64,000 nucleotides of DNA from an uncultured Lachnospiraceae bacterium (GCA_947625205.1 CANQNN010000009.1:1-64000); one strand, 5' to 3'. Numbered from the stretch's first letter, positions 43,735-55,639 are shown. A program made the numbers and translations. The notes: generated by a model from the sequence alone, not told the origin.

Positions 43735-44727
43735 CTACTCCTCGCGGTATCCTGCGAGAAATTCAACATACTTTCCCGTTCCGACAGCCACTGCCGTCAT
43801 CGGGTCTTCCGCCGTCATGGTGTTGATCCCTGTCTTAGCCGCGATCAGGTCTTCCAGTCCGCGAAGCAGGCTTCCTCCTCCGGTCAGCACGATCCCCCGG
43901 TCAGCGATATCCGCCGCCAGTTCCGGAGGTGTTTTCTCCAGAACGCTATGGATCGTCTCAACGATCTGCACCGTAGTCTCATGAAGCGCCTCCTCGGTTT
44001 CCTCTGAAGACACCTTGACGGTACGGGGCAGACCCGTCACCAGATTACGTCCTCTGACATCCATATAGTCAACTTCCGGTCTCTTATAAGCCGATCCGAT
44101 CTTGATCTTCAGATCTTCCGCCGTCCGCTCACCGATCAGCAGATTATGTTTCTTACGCATATAACGTACAATGGCCTCATCGAAATCATCTCCCGCGATT
44201 TTGATAGATGCGCTGACCACTGTGCCGCCAAGCGAGATAACGGCAATATCGGATGTTCCGCCGCCGATATCCACGATCATATTACCGCACGGCTTGGAGA
44301 TATCTATGCCCGCGCCGATCGCTGCGGCAATAGGCTCCTCAATAATGGAAACCTCTCTTGCGCCCGCCTGATATGTCGCGTCCTCAACCGCCTTCTTCTC
44401 CACTTCCGTAACGCCGCTGGGCACGCAGACTGCGATGCGCGGCTTGCGGAAGGTCTTCTTGCCGAGAGCTTTCTGTATGAAATACTTCATCATTTTCTCG
44501 GTAACCTGATAGTCCGAGATAACACCCTGGCGGAGCGGCCTTACCGCGACAATATTGCCGGGCGTCCTGCCTAACATAAGTCTGGCGTCCTCACCGATCG
44601 CCTTGATCTTGTTTGTATCTCTATCAAAAGCTACAACGGAAGGCTCTTTTAACACAACGCCTTTGCCCCTGATGTAGACTAATATACTCGCTGTTCCCAA
44701 ATCAATTCCGATATCCGTATACTGCAT
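43735..44727 (-). CDS. mreB: Rod-shape protein MreB/Mbl
   Basis: The 330-residue actin fold begins YTDIGIDLGTASIL and has the phosphate loops VDIGGGTSDIAV and VLTGGGSLLRGL. It organises wall synthesis along the cell. Its position just upstream of flhO-flhP makes mbl the likelier orthologue. The start follows AAAGGG. First gene of the operon. Confidence 0.93.
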   Translation of the reverse strand: MQYTDIGIDLGTASILVYIRGKGVVLKEPSVVAFDRDTNKIKAIGEDARLMLGRTPGNIVAVRPLRQGVISDYQVTEKMMKYFIQKALGKKTFRKPRIAVCVPSGVTEVEKKAVEDATYQAGAREVSIIEEPIAAAIGAGIDISKPCGNMIVDIGGGTSDIAVISLGGTVVSASIKIAGDDFDEAIVRYMRKKHNLLIGERTAEDLKIKIGSAYKRPEVDYMDVRGRNLVTGLPRTVKVSSEETEEALHETTVQIVETIHSVLEKTPPELAADIADRGIVLTGGGSLLRGLEDLIAAKTGINTMTAEDPMTAVAVGTGKYVEFLAGYREE

Positions 44728-44833
44728 TTCCCTTTGATCCCCTTTCCCGCAGACTCTGTGTAGCATATATTATAACCTAAAGGGCTGGTTTTTCAAAGGT
44801 TTTTATCGTTTTTTTTGAAAAAAAAGAAAAACG

Positions 44834-44869
44834 CCAAAAACAGAACGGTTCCATCCGCTCTATTTCTGG
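44834..44869 (-). terminator. Terminator of uvrA
   Basis: Fifteen base pairs including wobble pairs link 44834-44848 with 44855-44869. On the minus strand the sequence continues CGTTTTTCTTTTTTT. Confidence 0.85.
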
Positions 44870-44955
44870 CATCCATGCCTTACGATATCTTTATCGGCAT
44901 GCTATCTCTTTTTCTTAACCCCGTTTCAATATTTTATGTCATTTTTATTGTTTTA

Positions 44956-47826
44956 TTACCGCTTCCTGTATCTGTCTAACATTTTCTTTACATAAATTCC
45001 CGTATAAGACGCCGGATTCTTGGCTATCTGCTCGGGCGTTCCTTCCGCTATGACCGTTCCGCCGCCGTCGCCGCCCTCCGGCCCCATATCGATAATATAA
45101 TCGGCTGTCTTGATCACATCCAGATTATGCTCGATGACCACAACGGTGTTGCCGCCTTCCGCCAGCTTGTGCAGAATATCCACGAGCTTGTGCACGTCTG
45201 CGAAGTGCAGACCCGTGGTCGGCTCGTCCAGAATGTAGATCGTCTTGCCCGTGCCGCGTCTGCTCAGCTCCGTGGCCAGCTTGATGCGCTGCGCCTCGCC
45301 GCCGGAGAGGGTCGTGGACGGCTGCCCCAGCTTCACATACGAAAGACCTACGTCGTACAGTGTCTCTATCTTCCGCCGGATGGAAGGAAGATTTTCAAAG
45401 AACGGCATCGCCTCCTCCACCGTCATATCCAGCACATCGTATATACTCTTACCTTTGTATTTTACCTCCAGCGTCTCCCGGTTGTACCGTTTACCTCCGC
45501 ACACCTCGCAGGGCACATAGACATCCGGCAGAAAATGCATCTCGATCTTAATAATACCGTCTCCGCTGCAGGCCTCGCATCGGCCGCCTTTGACGTTAAA
45601 GCTGAACCGCCCTTTCTTGTAGCCTCTCGCCTTCGCATCCTGCGTGGACGCAAAAAGATCTCTGATCTGGTCAAACACACCCGTATAGGTTGCCGGATTC
45701 GACCGGGGCGTCCTGCCTATAGGGGACTGGTCGATATTGATCACCTTATCTAACTGCCTGATCCCTTCGATCTTCCCATGCCTGCCGGGTATGCACCGCG
45801 CCCTGTTCAAATCATGCGCCAGACGTTTGTACAGGATCTCATTGATAAGCGAGCTTTTGCCCGACCCGGACACTCCCGTCACGCAGGTAAAAATTCCCAG
45901 CGGGATTTTGACGTCGATCTTTTTTAAGTTATTTTCTTCCGCACCCCTGATCGTCAGATAACCCGTGGGTTTTCTGCGGGATGACGGAACGGGGATCTGC
46001 AGTCTGCCGCTTAAGTACTGCCCCGTAACGGATTCCTCCACCTGCATGATCTCCTGCGCCGTTCCCTGCGCCACTACCTCGCCGCCGTGAGAGCCGGCGC
46101 CGGGTCCGATATCAATGATGTGGTCAGCGGCAAGCATGGTATCCTCATCGTGTTCAACCACTATAAGCGTATTGCCCATATCCTTTAAGTTCTTAAGAGC
46201 CGCTATGAGCTTGTCATTGTCTCTCTGGTGCAGGCCGATACTCGGCTCGTCCAGGATATAGCATACGCCCACCAGACCCGAACCGATCTGTGTGGCCAGG
46301 CGGATTCGCTGCGCCTCGCCGCCCGAAAGAGTGCCTGTCGCTCTCGCAAGCGACAGATATTCCAATCCGACTTCCACCAGGAATCCCACTCTTGCCCGGA
46401 TCTCTTTTAATATCTGTTTTCCGATCAGCTCCTGCTGCGGCGTAAGCTTCATGCCGCCTATAAAATCATGCAGTTTTTTGACGGACAGGGAAGTGATCTC
46501 ATATATGTTTTTGTCACAGACTGTCACTGCAAGTGACTCTTTCTTAAGACGCATACCCTTACATTCTTTGCAAGGCGTGATGCGCATGTATGACTCGTAT
46601 TCCTGCTTCGTGATATCGGATGCCGTCTCACGGTACTTACGCTCCACATTTTTGATAAGGCCTTCAAAGGCTATCGGATATACCCCTCTGCCCCTCTGCC
46701 CTTCATAATAGACGTTGACTCTTCTGCCATCGGTCCCATGACAGATGATGTCCTGTATCTTCCGGGGAAGTTTTTCATAGGGCGTGTCCATGCTGAATTC
46801 ATATTCTTTGGCAAGCGCCCGCAGAACCGCATTTGTAAAGCTCCCCTCATCTTTACTCGTCTGCCACCCCATGACCGAGATCGCGCCTTCGCTAAGGCTC
46901 AAGCTCTTGTCCGGGATCATCAGATCCACATCAAATTCCATCTTGTATCCCAGTCCAAAGCACTCCGGGCATGCGCCGAAAGGATTGTTGAAAGAAAAAC
47001 TTCTCGGTTCGATCTCGCCGATACTGATCCCGCAATCCGGACATGCAAAGTTCTGGCTGAAGTTTAACGGCTCGCCGTCTATCACGTCAAGCAGCATCAG
47101 CCCGTCCGCCAGCGCAAAAACATTCTCGATGGAATCTGTCAGTCGTCTTTCGATCCCTTCCCTGACAACCAGGCGGTCCACGATGATCTCGATATTATGC
47201 TTGATATTTTTATCCATAGGAATATCTTCGGACAGATCATACAGACTGCCATCCACACGCACGCGCACGTAACCGCTCTTCTTGGCGCGCTCAAACACCT
47301 TGGCGTGTTCGCCTTTTCTGCCCCGCACTACCGGAGCGAGAAGCTGTATTTTCGTTCCTTCGGGAAGCCCCAATATCTGATCCACGATCTGATCCACCGT
47401 CTGCTTCCTGATCTCCCTGCCGCACTGCGGACAGTGGGGAATACCGATCCTCGCATACAACAGCCTGAAATAATCATATATCTCCGTCACGGTTCCCACC
47501 GTGGAACGCGGATTGCGGTTAGTCGATTTCTGGTCTATGGAGATAGCCGGTGACAGCCCTTCGATCTTCTCCACGTTGGGTTTCTCCATCTGTCCCAGGA
47601 ACTGGCGGGCATAAGATGACAGGGACTCCATGTACCTGCGCTGTCCCTCCGCATAAATCGTGTCAAACGCAAGAGACGATTTGCCCGACCCGGACAATCC
47701 CGTAAGAACAACGAACTCATTTCTCGGAATGTCCACATTCAGATTTTTCAGATTATGTTCATTGGCGCCCCGTATCTTAATATATTCTCTGGGACGCATC
47801 TTTACCGTATCAGTCGTATCAGCCAT
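44956..47826 (-). CDS. uvrA: Excinuclease ABC subunit A
   Basis: The 956-residue damage sensor has two ABC ATPase modules (Walker [10 protein letters not shown] and GVSGSGKSS; two LSGGEAQRI signatures), and zinc-finger regions with CPDCG/CPECFG and CEACSG/CEVCGG. It loads UvrB onto lesions. It follows uvrB by 29 bases. Confidence 0.97.
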   Translation of the reverse strand: MADTTDTVKMRPREYIKIRGANEHNLKNLNVDIPRNEFVVLTGLSGSGKSSLAFDTIYAEGQRRYMESLSSYARQFLGQMEKPNVEKIEGLSPAISIDQKSTNRNPRSTVGTVTEIYDYFRLLYARIGIPHCPQCGREIRKQTVDQIVDQILGLPEGTKIQLLAPVVRGRKGEHAKVFERAKKSGYVRVRVDGSLYDLSEDIPMDKNIKHNIEIIVDRLVVREGIERRLTDSIENVFALADGLMLLDVIDGEPLNFSQNFACPDCGISIGEIEPRSFSFNNPFGACPECFGLGYKMEFDVDLMIPDKSLSLSEGAISVMGWQTSKDEGSFTNAVLRALAKEYEFSMDTPYEKLPRKIQDIICHGTDGRRVNVYYEGQRGRGVYPIAFEGLIKNVERKYRETASDITKQEYESYMRITPCKECKGMRLKKESLAVTVCDKNIYEITSLSVKKLHDFIGGMKLTPQQELIGKQILKEIRARVGFLVEVGLEYLSLARATGTLSGGEAQRIRLATQIGSGLVGVCYILDEPSIGLHQRDNDKLIAALKNLKDMGNTLIVVEHDEDTMLAADHIIDIGPGAGSHGGEVVAQGTAQEIMQVEESVTGQYLSGRLQIPVPSSRRKPTGYLTIRGAEENNLKKIDVKIPLGIFTCVTGVSGSGKSSLINEILYKRLAHDLNRARCIPGRHGKIEGIRQLDKVINIDQSPIGRTPRSNPATYTGVFDQIRDLFASTQDAKARGYKKGRFSFNVKGGRCEACSGDGIIKIEMHFLPDVYVPCEVCGGKRYNRETLEVKYKGKSIYDVLDMTVEEAMPFFENLPSIRRKIETLYDVGLSYVKLGQPSTTLSGGEAQRIKLATELSRRGTGKTIYILDEPTTGLHFADVHKLVDILHKLAEGGNTVVVIEHNLDVIKTADYIIDMGPEGGDGGGTVIAEGTPEQIAKNPASYTGIYVKKMLDRYRKR

Positions 47827-47855
47827 AGCGCTTTCTCAATACCTCCGTACCTATA

Positions 47856-49844
47856 TCACTTATCAAAATCTCTCAGTCTGCCTTTCAGATCCTTCATGCG
47901 GTCGCGCAGCTCGGCGGCAGCCTCGAAGTTCAGATCGGCGGCGGCTTTCTTCATCTGTTTCTCCACATCCCTGATCAGCTTCTCCAGCTCCTGTCTGCTC
48001 ATGGATTCAGGATCTTTCTCAAACCGCATCTCCTCCTTCTCCACTGTCCTGGAAATACTGATCAGATCACGAACCGCTTTCCTGACTGACTGCGGCGTGA
48101 TGCCGTGTTCCTCATTATACTGCTGCTGTATCTTACGTCTTCTGTTCGTCTCATCTATCGCCGCGCGCATGGAATCCGTCATGCTGTCCGCGTACATGAT
48201 GACATGTCCGTCCACATTGCGGGCCGCACGTCCAATCGTCTGTATCAGAGACGTCTCCGAGCGGAGAAAGCCTTCCTTGTCCGCGTCCAGAATGGCGACC
48301 AGTGCTATCTCCGGTATATCCAGTCCTTCACGCAGCAGATTGATACCTACCAGCACATCGAAGACGTCCAGACGCATGTCCCTGATGATCTCCGCCCGTT
48401 CCAGCGTATCGATATCGGAGTGAAGATACTTGACGCGGATATCTACTTCCTTCATGTAATCGGTCAGATCCTCCGCCATCCGCTTGGTAAGCGTTGTCAC
48501 AAGGATCTTATGATGTTTTGCCACCTCTTTATTGACTTCCGAGATAAGATCGTCGATCTGTCCCTCCACCGGACGCACATCCACCTCAGGGTCAAGAAGG
48601 CCGGTAGGTCTGATGATCTGCTCAGTCCTGAACAGTTCATGCGCCGCCTCGTAGTCGGAAGGCGTCGCCGACACAAACAGCATCTGGTCTATGTGCTGTT
48701 CAAATTCCTGAAAATTAAGAGGGCGGTTATCCAATGCCGAAGGAAGTCTGAAGCCATAATCCACCAGCGTATTCTTGCGGGATCTGTCCCCGGCGAACAT
48801 GCCGCGTATCTGCGGGATCGTCATGTGGGACTCGTCAATGATGATAAGAAAATCACCCGTGAAATAATCCAACAGCGTGAAAGGCGGCTCTCCCTGCGCC
48901 ATACCGTTTAAATGCCGGGAATAATTCTCTATGCCAGAGCAGAATCCCGTCTCTCTGAGCATCTCTATATCGAAATTGGTCCTCTCCGCAATGCGCTGCG
49001 CCTCTAACAGCTTGTCCTCGCTCTTAAAGTATTTGACCCGCTCCTCCAATTCCTTCCCGATCTCCACACAGGCGGCGTTGATCTTCTCCTGCGGCACCAC
49101 ATAATGAGACGCCGGATAGATCATCACATGCTCCAGCGTGGCGTGTACCTGTCCCGTCAGCACGTCAGTCTGCGCGATGCGGTCGATCTCATCGCCGAAA
49201 AATTCCACCCGGATCAGATAATCATCGGTCTGCGCCGGATGGATCTCCAGCACATCCCCTCTCACGCGGAAACAGCACCTGTCCAGATCCATATCGTTGC
49301 GCTCATACTGCATTTCGATCAGTCCGCGTATCACTTCATCGCGGTCCTTCTGCATACCCGGTCTTAGGGACATGCTCATGCCCGCATATTCTTCGGGGCT
49401 TCCCAGTCCGTAGATGCAGGATACGCTTGCCACCACGACTACATCTCTGCGTTCCGTCAAAGAAGCCGTCGCAGAAAGCCGAAGCTTGTCGATCTCGTCA
49501 TTGATAGATGAATCCTTGGCGATATAAGTGTCCGTGGAAGGCACATATGCCTCCGGCTGATAGTAGTCATAGTAGGACACAAAATATTCTACCGCGTTCT
49601 CCGGAAAAAATTCTTTAAATTCACCGTACAGCTGTCCCGCCAGCGTCTTGTTGTGAGCGATCACAAGAGTGGGCTTATTAAGCGCCTGTATGATGTTCGC
49701 CATAGTAAAAGTCTTGCCGGAACCGGTCACGCCAAGCAGCGTCTGAAATTGATTTCCTTTGCGAAAACCTTCCACAAGTTCAGCGATCGCCTTCGGCTGA
49801 TCGCCTGTGGGCCGGTATTCCGATACCAGTTTAAAATGATCCAT
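47856..49844 (-). CDS. uvrB: Excinuclease ABC subunit B
   Basis: The 662-residue helicase-like protein has Walker [11 protein letters not shown], the beta-hairpin [16 protein letters not shown] box, and the C-terminal UVR domain. The start at 49844 follows GGGAG. uvrB-uvrA order is typical. Confidence 0.97.
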   Translation of the reverse strand: MDHFKLVSEYRPTGDQPKAIAELVEGFRKGNQFQTLLGVTGSGKTFTMANIIQALNKPTLVIAHNKTLAGQLYGEFKEFFPENAVEYFVSYYDYYQPEAYVPSTDTYIAKDSSINDEIDKLRLSATASLTERRDVVVVASVSCIYGLGSPEEYAGMSMSLRPGMQKDRDEVIRGLIEMQYERNDMDLDRCCFRVRGDVLEIHPAQTDDYLIRVEFFGDEIDRIAQTDVLTGQVHATLEHVMIYPASHYVVPQEKINAACVEIGKELEERVKYFKSEDKLLEAQRIAERTNFDIEMLRETGFCSGIENYSRHLNGMAQGEPPFTLLDYFTGDFLIIIDESHMTIPQIRGMFAGDRSRKNTLVDYGFRLPSALDNRPLNFQEFEQHIDQMLFVSATPSDYEAAHELFRTEQIIRPTGLLDPEVDVRPVEGQIDDLISEVNKEVAKHHKILVTTLTKRMAEDLTDYMKEVDIRVKYLHSDIDTLERAEIIRDMRLDVFDVLVGINLLREGLDIPEIALVAILDADKEGFLRSETSLIQTIGRAARNVDGHVIMYADSMTDSMRAAIDETNRRRKIQQQYNEEHGITPQSVRKAVRDLISISRTVEKEEMRFEKDPESMSRQELEKLIRDVEKQMKKAAADLNFEAAAELRDRMKDLKGRLRDFDK

Positions 49845-49957
49845 ACTGATCTCCCGGCGGCCGTGCCTGTATGCATACGATATCGCGCATTGCATGTCTG
49901 TCTCAACCGGACCGGCCGCGTCTACACTGACAGTATAACAGAGTGCGGCAAAAAAGT

Positions 49958-49993
49958 ACAGCAGAAATCGAACTTTTGTTCTGTTTCTGCTGT
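49958..49993 (-). terminator. Terminator of the ftsE-to-manC operon
   Basis: A 16-bp stem with one mismatch and a TTTT loop (ACAGCAGAAA / TTTCTGCTGT at its base) begins five bases after the manC stop and is followed by TTTTTT on the minus strand. Confidence 0.85.
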
Positions 49994-49997
49994 TTGC

Positions 49998-51311
49998 CTA
50001 CGGTAACTTCATCTTGATCTTATCGTGTACGCTTATATCCTGTCCGATCTGCACCTCGATCACCTGTAGCTTTGTCTCGGCAATGATCGTGTGCGCAGTG
50101 CCTGCCGGCATCCGTATCACATCCCCGGCGCCCACCTGCCGTTCCTGGCCGTCTATGATCGTTCTGCCCTGACCCTCAGTCACCGTCCATACCTCGTCCC
50201 GCCGCTCATGTCTGTGGTAGTTCATCTGATGTCCGGCGTTTAATGTCACCTTGATCGTCATGCTGTTCTCTTCGATATCTATCACCTGAAAGCTGCCCCA
50301 TGATTTCTCCGCAAACATGATCTGCTGGTCGATCGCGTCAACATACGGTTTAATGTAACTGGACTGGTTCTTGTCCGAAACAAGTATTCCTTCCGGGCTT
50401 GCCGATACCACCATATCCTTAAGTCCCATGCAAAGCACAGGGACATTCAATTCATTAATAACGTGCACGTTTTCGCATTGATCGTTCAGGATCGCCTTAC
50501 CGATACATTCATTTTCCATCGCCTCGGCAAGCGTATTCCATGTGCCGATATCTTTCCACATACCGCCAAAACGCATCACCTCGATGTGCCGCTCACGCTC
50601 CGCTACCGCATAATCGAAGCTGATCTTTTCCAGGGCTTCATATCGATCAAAAAGGTCGCTGTAACCCGTAAACGCGATCAGTTCATGCGCCCGCTGCAGC
50701 ACATACCCCAGCCTGAAAGCAAACACCCCGCCGTTCCAGAGCGCTCCCTGCGAAATATACTCCCGGGCCTTGTCCTGCGTGGGCTTTTCTTTAAATACCT
50801 CAACACTACTGATATCCTTCTTATCCTTCGGGATAATATATCCGTACTTTTCGCTTGGGTAAGTCGGTTCTATTCCCATAAGGACCAGATTGGCGTCACT
50901 GTCGGCCGCATGCTTTCCCAACGCACACAAAGCCTCAAAATAATCATCATTTACGTAAGGATCTACCGGGCACACCACCACTGTTTCCTGCTCCGGTATG
51001 CCGCGCACATCATGCAGATATGCCGCCGCGAGCACAATCGCCGGAAATGTGTCTCTGCGGCACGGTTCCACACTGATCCCCACATCGCTTCCCAATTGGT
51101 TATGAATCGCAGAGACTTGCGACTTAGCCGTAGCGATCGTAACCTTTGCTCCGGGATCCACAGATTTTATCTGCCGGTACACTCTCTGCACCATAGATTC
51201 ATATCCGCCGTCAGCTTTTTTAAATATTTTAATAAACTGCTTAGATCTGGTATCATTGGAGAGCGGCCAAAGACGTTTGCCCGACCCGCCCGATAACAAT
51301 ATAATGTTCAT
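49998..51311 (-). CDS. manC: Mannose-1-phosphate guanylyltransferase (ManC-like)
   Basis: The 437-residue protein has an N-terminal nucleotidyltransferase (LLSGGSGKRLWPLS, then VCPVDPYVND and FKEKPT) and a C-terminal cupin (NYHRHERRDEVW, GEGDV-like GAGDVIRMPAGTAHTI). It makes GDP-mannose for surface glycans; the C-terminal cupin resembles that of ManC but no isomerase activity is implied. Last gene of the ftsE operon. Confidence 0.85.
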   Translation of the reverse strand: MNIILLSGGSGKRLWPLSNDTRSKQFIKIFKKADGGYESMVQRVYRQIKSVDPGAKVTIATAKSQVSAIHNQLGSDVGISVEPCRRDTFPAIVLAAAYLHDVRGIPEQETVVVCPVDPYVNDDYFEALCALGKHAADSDANLVLMGIEPTYPSEKYGYIIPKDKKDISSVEVFKEKPTQDKAREYISQGALWNGGVFAFRLGYVLQRAHELIAFTGYSDLFDRYEALEKISFDYAVAERERHIEVMRFGGMWKDIGTWNTLAEAMENECIGKAILNDQCENVHVINELNVPVLCMGLKDMVVSASPEGILVSDKNQSSYIKPYVDAIDQQIMFAEKSWGSFQVIDIEENSMTIKVTLNAGHQMNYHRHERRDEVWTVTEGQGRTIIDGQERQVGAGDVIRMPAGTAHTIIAETKLQVIEVQIGQDISVHDKIKMKLP

Positions 51312-51326
51312 ACGCAGGTTCCTTTA

Positions 51327-52697
51327 TTATCCGATCATCTTCTCTATTTCCTGTTTTGCCCGCTCCAGCTGATTATCCACGCCTTCATTATAATATGCTT
51401 CACCGTCAAACTCACACTCGATATCAGGATCGATACCGACGCCGTGAATATTATTACCGTTTGGCGTAAAGTAAGAGCTGATGGTAAGCTTCAGGGCAGT
51501 GCCGTCCGTAAGCGGCAGCACACGCTGCACGATACCTTTGCCAAACGTTGTAGTGCCGATCAGCGTTCCCTTGCCGTAATCCTTGATCGCTCCCGCCAGG
51601 ATTTCCGATGCGCTGGCGGAATTACCGTTGATCAGGACCACCAGCGGCATATTCAGTTCATTTTTGCCATCGCAGCTGTACTCATCCCGCTTGCCGTACT
51701 TATCTTCCGTGTATACAATGAGTCCTTTCGGCAGGATCATCCTGGCAATATCCGTCACCACTAGAAGACTGCCGCCCGGATTGCTTCTAATGTCAAGTAT
51801 AAGTCCCTTCGCATCAGAGCCTTTGATAACCGCCAGCGCTTCCTTAAACTGATCCAGCGTTACATCGTCAAATTCAGTGATTTGAATGTAACCCACGCCG
51901 TTATCATACATTTCATAATTGACTGTGGGCGATTCTATCCTGCGTCTCACGACATCTATTTCAAGATAATCAGGCTCGCCTTCGCGGTAGATCGTCAGAT
52001 GCACTGTCGAACCTTCTTCGCCTTTTATCCGCGAAACCACTTCGGACAGTTCCAGTCCCTGTGTCGTCTCACCCCCGACAAGATAAATAATATCGTTCTC
52101 ACGAAGCCCCGCTTCCTCGGCGGGCGTTCCCGCTATGACGCCGCTGATCTTTGCCATTCCCGTAGTGGCATCCAGACTGACATAAGCGCCGATCCCGAAA
52201 TAGATCCCTTCGGTGTCCTGCATCATCTCCTGCCACTCCTGTGCAGTGTAATATACCGAATACGGGTCGTTCAGGGAATCTATCATTCCCGCATACATGC
52301 CCTCGATCATCGCATCGGTATCAATATCCTCATCTTTGTAATAATATTGGTCAACCAGTTCTTCCAGCGATTCCAGTTTCTTAAGCGTCACATCATTGAC
52401 GACATTCTCAGCCGGTACGCCGCTGGAGCTGGCCACCTGCTGCCCGCGGCTGCTTATCTTCTGATATACTCTTACGCCCGCATACGTACAGCACCCTACC
52501 AATGTCATGACGACGACCCCGGCCAGCACTCCAAGTAGAAATACGTTTCCCCTGTTATCCCGCTCATGCCGCCCAGGTCCTGGGTTTCCGGGCCTCAATG
52601 AAGGCTGCTGTCCGGAGTACGGACTCTGTGTTTCCTGATTAACATTGTGCCTGTCATAAACATCATTATAATAATTATTGTCCCCGTTCTGATTCAA
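51327..52697 (-). CDS. S41 carboxy-terminal processing protease
   Basis: The 456-residue protein has a proline- and glycine-rich cytoplasmic N-terminus, one membrane segment (about 50-72), a PDZ domain (about 165-250) and a C-terminal protease core with catalytic Ser in NGNSASASEIL and Lys in TTFGKGIVQ. CtpA/CtpB-type enzymes cut exported proteins. Its place after ftsEX and an M23 protein fits control of wall hydrolases. Confidence 0.92.
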   Translation of the reverse strand: MNQNGDNNYYNDVYDRHNVNQETQSPYSGQQPSLRPGNPGPGRHERDNRGNVFLLGVLAGVVVMTLVGCCTYAGVRVYQKISSRGQQVASSSGVPAENVVNDVTLKKLESLEELVDQYYYKDEDIDTDAMIEGMYAGMIDSLNDPYSVYYTAQEWQEMMQDTEGIYFGIGAYVSLDATTGMAKISGVIAGTPAEEAGLRENDIIYLVGGETTQGLELSEVVSRIKGEEGSTVHLTIYREGEPDYLEIDVVRRRIESPTVNYEMYDNGVGYIQITEFDDVTLDQFKEALAVIKGSDAKGLILDIRSNPGGSLLVVTDIARMILPKGLIVYTEDKYGKRDEYSCDGKNELNMPLVVLINGNSASASEILAGAIKDYGKGTLIGTTTFGKGIVQRVLPLTDGTALKLTISSYFTPNGNNIHGVGIDPDIECEFDGEAYYNEGVDNQLERAKQEIEKMIG

Positions 52698-52764
52698 GAC
52701 AACTCATCTCCATCCATTTATACTTCCCGCATTGCCGCCCCCGTAAACCTGTCGCCCCGCCACA

Positions 52765-53991
52765 CTATCCAAGGTAATTCCACGGACTGACATAACTGCC
52801 GTTCAGCCGGACGCCAAAATGCAGGTGATTGCCGGTGGAACGCCCCGTGCTTCCCACCGCCGCAATATTCTGCCCTTTTGTGACCGTTTGCCCTTTGGAT
52901 ACATACAGAGCCGAACAATGCATATAGATCGTATACAAGCCGCTGCCGTGGTCTATCATAATGTAGTTTCCCATAGACCCGCTGTATGCTGCGGCTACCA
53001 CATCGCCGTCATACGCCGCCAGGATCGCCGATCCGGCGGGCGCCGCCATGTCCAATCCGTTATGAAACTGCTGCACGCCCAGTATCGGGTGCATACGGTT
53101 TCCGTATTCATCGGATATTCTCTTATAGGCGGGGCAGGGCCACGCAAACATACCGCCGTTATAGATCCTGGCCTGCGCATTCTCCGCCTCCAGACGCGCC
53201 TTTTCCTCGGCTACCGCCTTCTCCAACGCCGCGATCGTGGCGTTCTCGTCCGCGATCTGCGCTTCATATTCTTTGATTGCCGCCTCTTTGCTGGAAATAT
53301 CGTTCGACACAGCATAGAGCTGATTCTCTTTCTCCCGCAAAAGTGAATTGACGCTGGCTTCCTCCGCCTCAACGGCGCTCTTGGCTTTGTCCAGCACTTC
53401 CTTTTCCGCTTCCAGTTCCTCCTTGCACAGCTGCACCATCTGCGTGATCTCAGTGTATTCGTCCAGCTTATCTCTGTCGTACTGCGAAAGCGCTTCGATA
53501 TAATCCGCTTTATTGATCAGATCCGACAGGCTGCTTGAGGAAAAGAGCATTTCCAGATAAAACGTATCGCCTTTTTCATACATGAACTTGATGCGCTGCT
53601 TCATCGCCTCGTACTGGTCCGTCTGCTGTTTGACCGCCGCATCGAGCTCCGCAGTCGTATCTGTTATCTGCTGCTCTTTTTCGGTTATCAATGTATTATA
53701 TTGCCCGATCTTCTCCTGTATGCCGCTTAATTCGTTATCAAGCTCTGTCACATACGCGGTCAAATCGTTTTTGGATTTCTCCAGTTCCTTCTTGACTGCC
53801 TCCACATCCGTAAGGCCGGACTTCAGCTTGTTCACTTCCTGCCTCGCGGCGGCGATCTCCTCTTCCTTCTCCCGGATGCTCGCGCTCGTGACAGCATAGA
53901 CCGGCTCTGAATAAGAATAGGAAAATATAAATACGGTGACTGCACTAAGCAATATGCAGGCTGTTTTTTTGCAGTGTCTTATATACGCCAT
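52765..53991 (-). CDS. EnvC-like murein hydrolase activator / M23 peptidase
   Basis: A 408-residue exported protein: signal peptide (1-30), long coiled coil (about 35-260) and an M23 domain with HPILGVQQFHNGLDM and HLHFGVRLNG. All metal ligands appear present, so it may be an active endopeptidase rather than a pure activator. It directly follows ftsX, whose product gates such hydrolases. ATG 53991 was chosen over TTG 53994. Confidence 0.9.
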   Translation of the reverse strand: MAYIRHCKKTACILLSAVTVFIFSYSYSEPVYAVTSASIREKEEEIAAARQEVNKLKSGLTDVEAVKKELEKSKNDLTAYVTELDNELSGIQEKIGQYNTLITEKEQQITDTTAELDAAVKQQTDQYEAMKQRIKFMYEKGDTFYLEMLFSSSSLSDLINKADYIEALSQYDRDKLDEYTEITQMVQLCKEELEAEKEVLDKAKSAVEAEEASVNSLLREKENQLYAVSNDISSKEAAIKEYEAQIADENATIAALEKAVAEEKARLEAENAQARIYNGGMFAWPCPAYKRISDEYGNRMHPILGVQQFHNGLDMAAPAGSAILAAYDGDVVAAAYSGSMGNYIMIDHGSGLYTIYMHCSALYVSKGQTVTKGQNIAAVGSTGRSTGNHLHFGVRLNGSYVSPWNYLG

Positions 53992-53998
53992 CAATTCT

Positions 53999-54895
53999 TT
54001 AGACCCTCAAATATCTTCTGACAGTAACAATACTTCCCAGAAAGCCTATACCCACGCCGATTCCGAGGGATACGGGAGTCAGCACGCTAAATACCTCCCT
54101 CACCGTCAAGAAACTGAGCAGAGTAGTCAGCATCGGAAACCGGTCAGTCACATAGCTTAAAACAATGTTGTACATGCCATAGATCACGCCAAGCGGAAGC
54201 GCCGCTCCGATCAGGCCGATCAACATACCTTCTATCACAAACGGCGACCTTACAAAAAAGTCCGTGGCGCCTATATACTTCATAATATTGATCTCCTCCC
54301 GGCGGATGGAGATGCCTATCATGACCGTATTGCTGATCAGGAACACCGACACAGCAAGCAGGATCGCAATGATTCCCACGGAAACATACGCTATCAGGGC
54401 ATTAACACCCGTCAGCGTAGTCGCCACCAGCTCCGAACGGTTGACCTTACTAACGCCCTCCATAGACTCCAGATACGTCACCAGGGCGGGCTGCATGGAC
54501 ACGTCATTCAGATAAATATTATAATGGGCAGAATCAATGAGCGGGTTCTCCGTAAAACCGTCCTCATAACCCTGTAAATATTCGCCTTTAAACTCCTCCC
54601 AGGCTTCGTCGGCAGATACAAACACAATGTCCGACACTTCCGGACGCCGCGCGATCTGATCTCCGATCTGCTGGATACGGCTGTCCTCCAGTCCCGCATC
54701 AAAGAACACGGACACCGATACGCCCTGCTGCGCGCTTTTCACAATGTGCTGGAAATTCGTCACGATCGCATAGAACAGTCCGAACAAAAAAAGACAAGCG
54801 CTGATCGTGGCGATGGACGCGAGTGTAAACAGTTTATTTCTGAAAAGATTGCGCACACCCTGTCTGAGCGTATAGAAAAAGCTGCTAATCCTCAT
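53999..54895 (-). CDS. ftsX: Cell division protein FtsX
   Basis: The 298-residue permease has four membrane segments (about 20-45, 170-195, 215-245, 265-290) and an extracytoplasmic loop between the first two. The start at 54895 follows GGGAGGG and lies inside the ftsE 3' end. With FtsE it transmits ATP-driven movement to wall hydrolases. Confidence 0.95.
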   Translation of the reverse strand: MRISSFFYTLRQGVRNLFRNKLFTLASIATISACLFLFGLFYAIVTNFQHIVKSAQQGVSVSVFFDAGLEDSRIQQIGDQIARRPEVSDIVFVSADEAWEEFKGEYLQGYEDGFTENPLIDSAHYNIYLNDVSMQPALVTYLESMEGVSKVNRSELVATTLTGVNALIAYVSVGIIAILLAVSVFLISNTVMIGISIRREEINIMKYIGATDFFVRSPFVIEGMLIGLIGAALPLGVIYGMYNIVLSYVTDRFPMLTTLLSFLTVREVFSVLTPVSLGIGVGIGFLGSIVTVRRYLRV

Positions 54896-55625
54896 CGATG
54901 TACCCTCCCTTTTCCTCATCACTTATGATAACGCCCTTCTTCAGAGTCACGACCCTCTTCTGCATGGCGTTCACGATTTCTCTGTTGTGCGTTACGACAA
55001 TGACTGTTGTGCCGTTCTCGTTGATCTGTTCAAGAAGCTTCATGATCTCCCACGAATTCTTCGGATCAAGATTACCGGTCGGCTCGTCAGCCAGCAGAAC
55101 GGTAGGTTTATTGACCAGGGCTCTAGCAAGCGCCACCCTCTGCTGTTCACCGCCCGAAAGCTGTCTGGGCTTCGCTTTATATTTGCCGGCCAGTCCCACA
55201 ACTGCCAGAATACTAGGCACGTTCCGCTTGATCTCCTTGCCGGACTTCTGGACGATCCGCTGCGCGAATGCAACGTTTTCATACACATTCCGATCCTTTA
55301 ACAGCCTGAAGTCCTGGAACACCACCCCGAGATTACGTCTGAACTTCGGTATCTTCCTGTGTTTTATCTTGGACAGATCATATCCCATAACATTGATATA
55401 TCCGCTGGTGATCGTCAGCTCACGCAAAAGCAGCTTGATCAACGTTGACTTGCCCGATCCGCTGTCTCCTACGATAAAAACAAACTCTCCCCTGTTAATG
55501 TGAAGATTCACATCCTTGAGCGCAGGGGCGCCCGTAGAGTATGCCTTGCAGACATTAGTCAGGTTGATGATCTCATTTGACGCTGCCGCATTTTTCTTCC
55601 TCTTTTTCTCTGCCACGTTCTTCAC
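54885..55625 (-). CDS. ftsE: Cell division ATP-binding protein FtsE
   Basis: The 246-residue ATPase has Walker A GDSGSGKSTL, signature LSGGEQQR and Walker B VLLADEPTGNLD. It overlaps ftsX by 11 bases. A 20-residue charged N-terminal extension (MKNVAEKKRKKNAA) precedes the usual FtsE start. Confidence 0.95.
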   Translation of the reverse strand: MKNVAEKKRKKNAAASNEIINLTNVCKAYSTGAPALKDVNLHINRGEFVFIVGDSGSGKSTLIKLLLRELTITSGYINVMGYDLSKIKHRKIPKFRRNLGVVFQDFRLLKDRNVYENVAFAQRIVQKSGKEIKRNVPSILAVVGLAGKYKAKPRQLSGGEQQRVALARALVNKPTVLLADEPTGNLDPKNSWEIMKLLEQINENGTTVIVVTHNREIVNAMQKRVVTLKKGVIISDEEKGGYIDED

Positions 55626-55639
55626 TCCTATACTTTCCC

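Noticed and set aside
47856-49895. Extended start for uvrB at 49895
   Set aside because: The ATG at 49844 has GGGAG upstream and gives the normal UvrB N-terminus.
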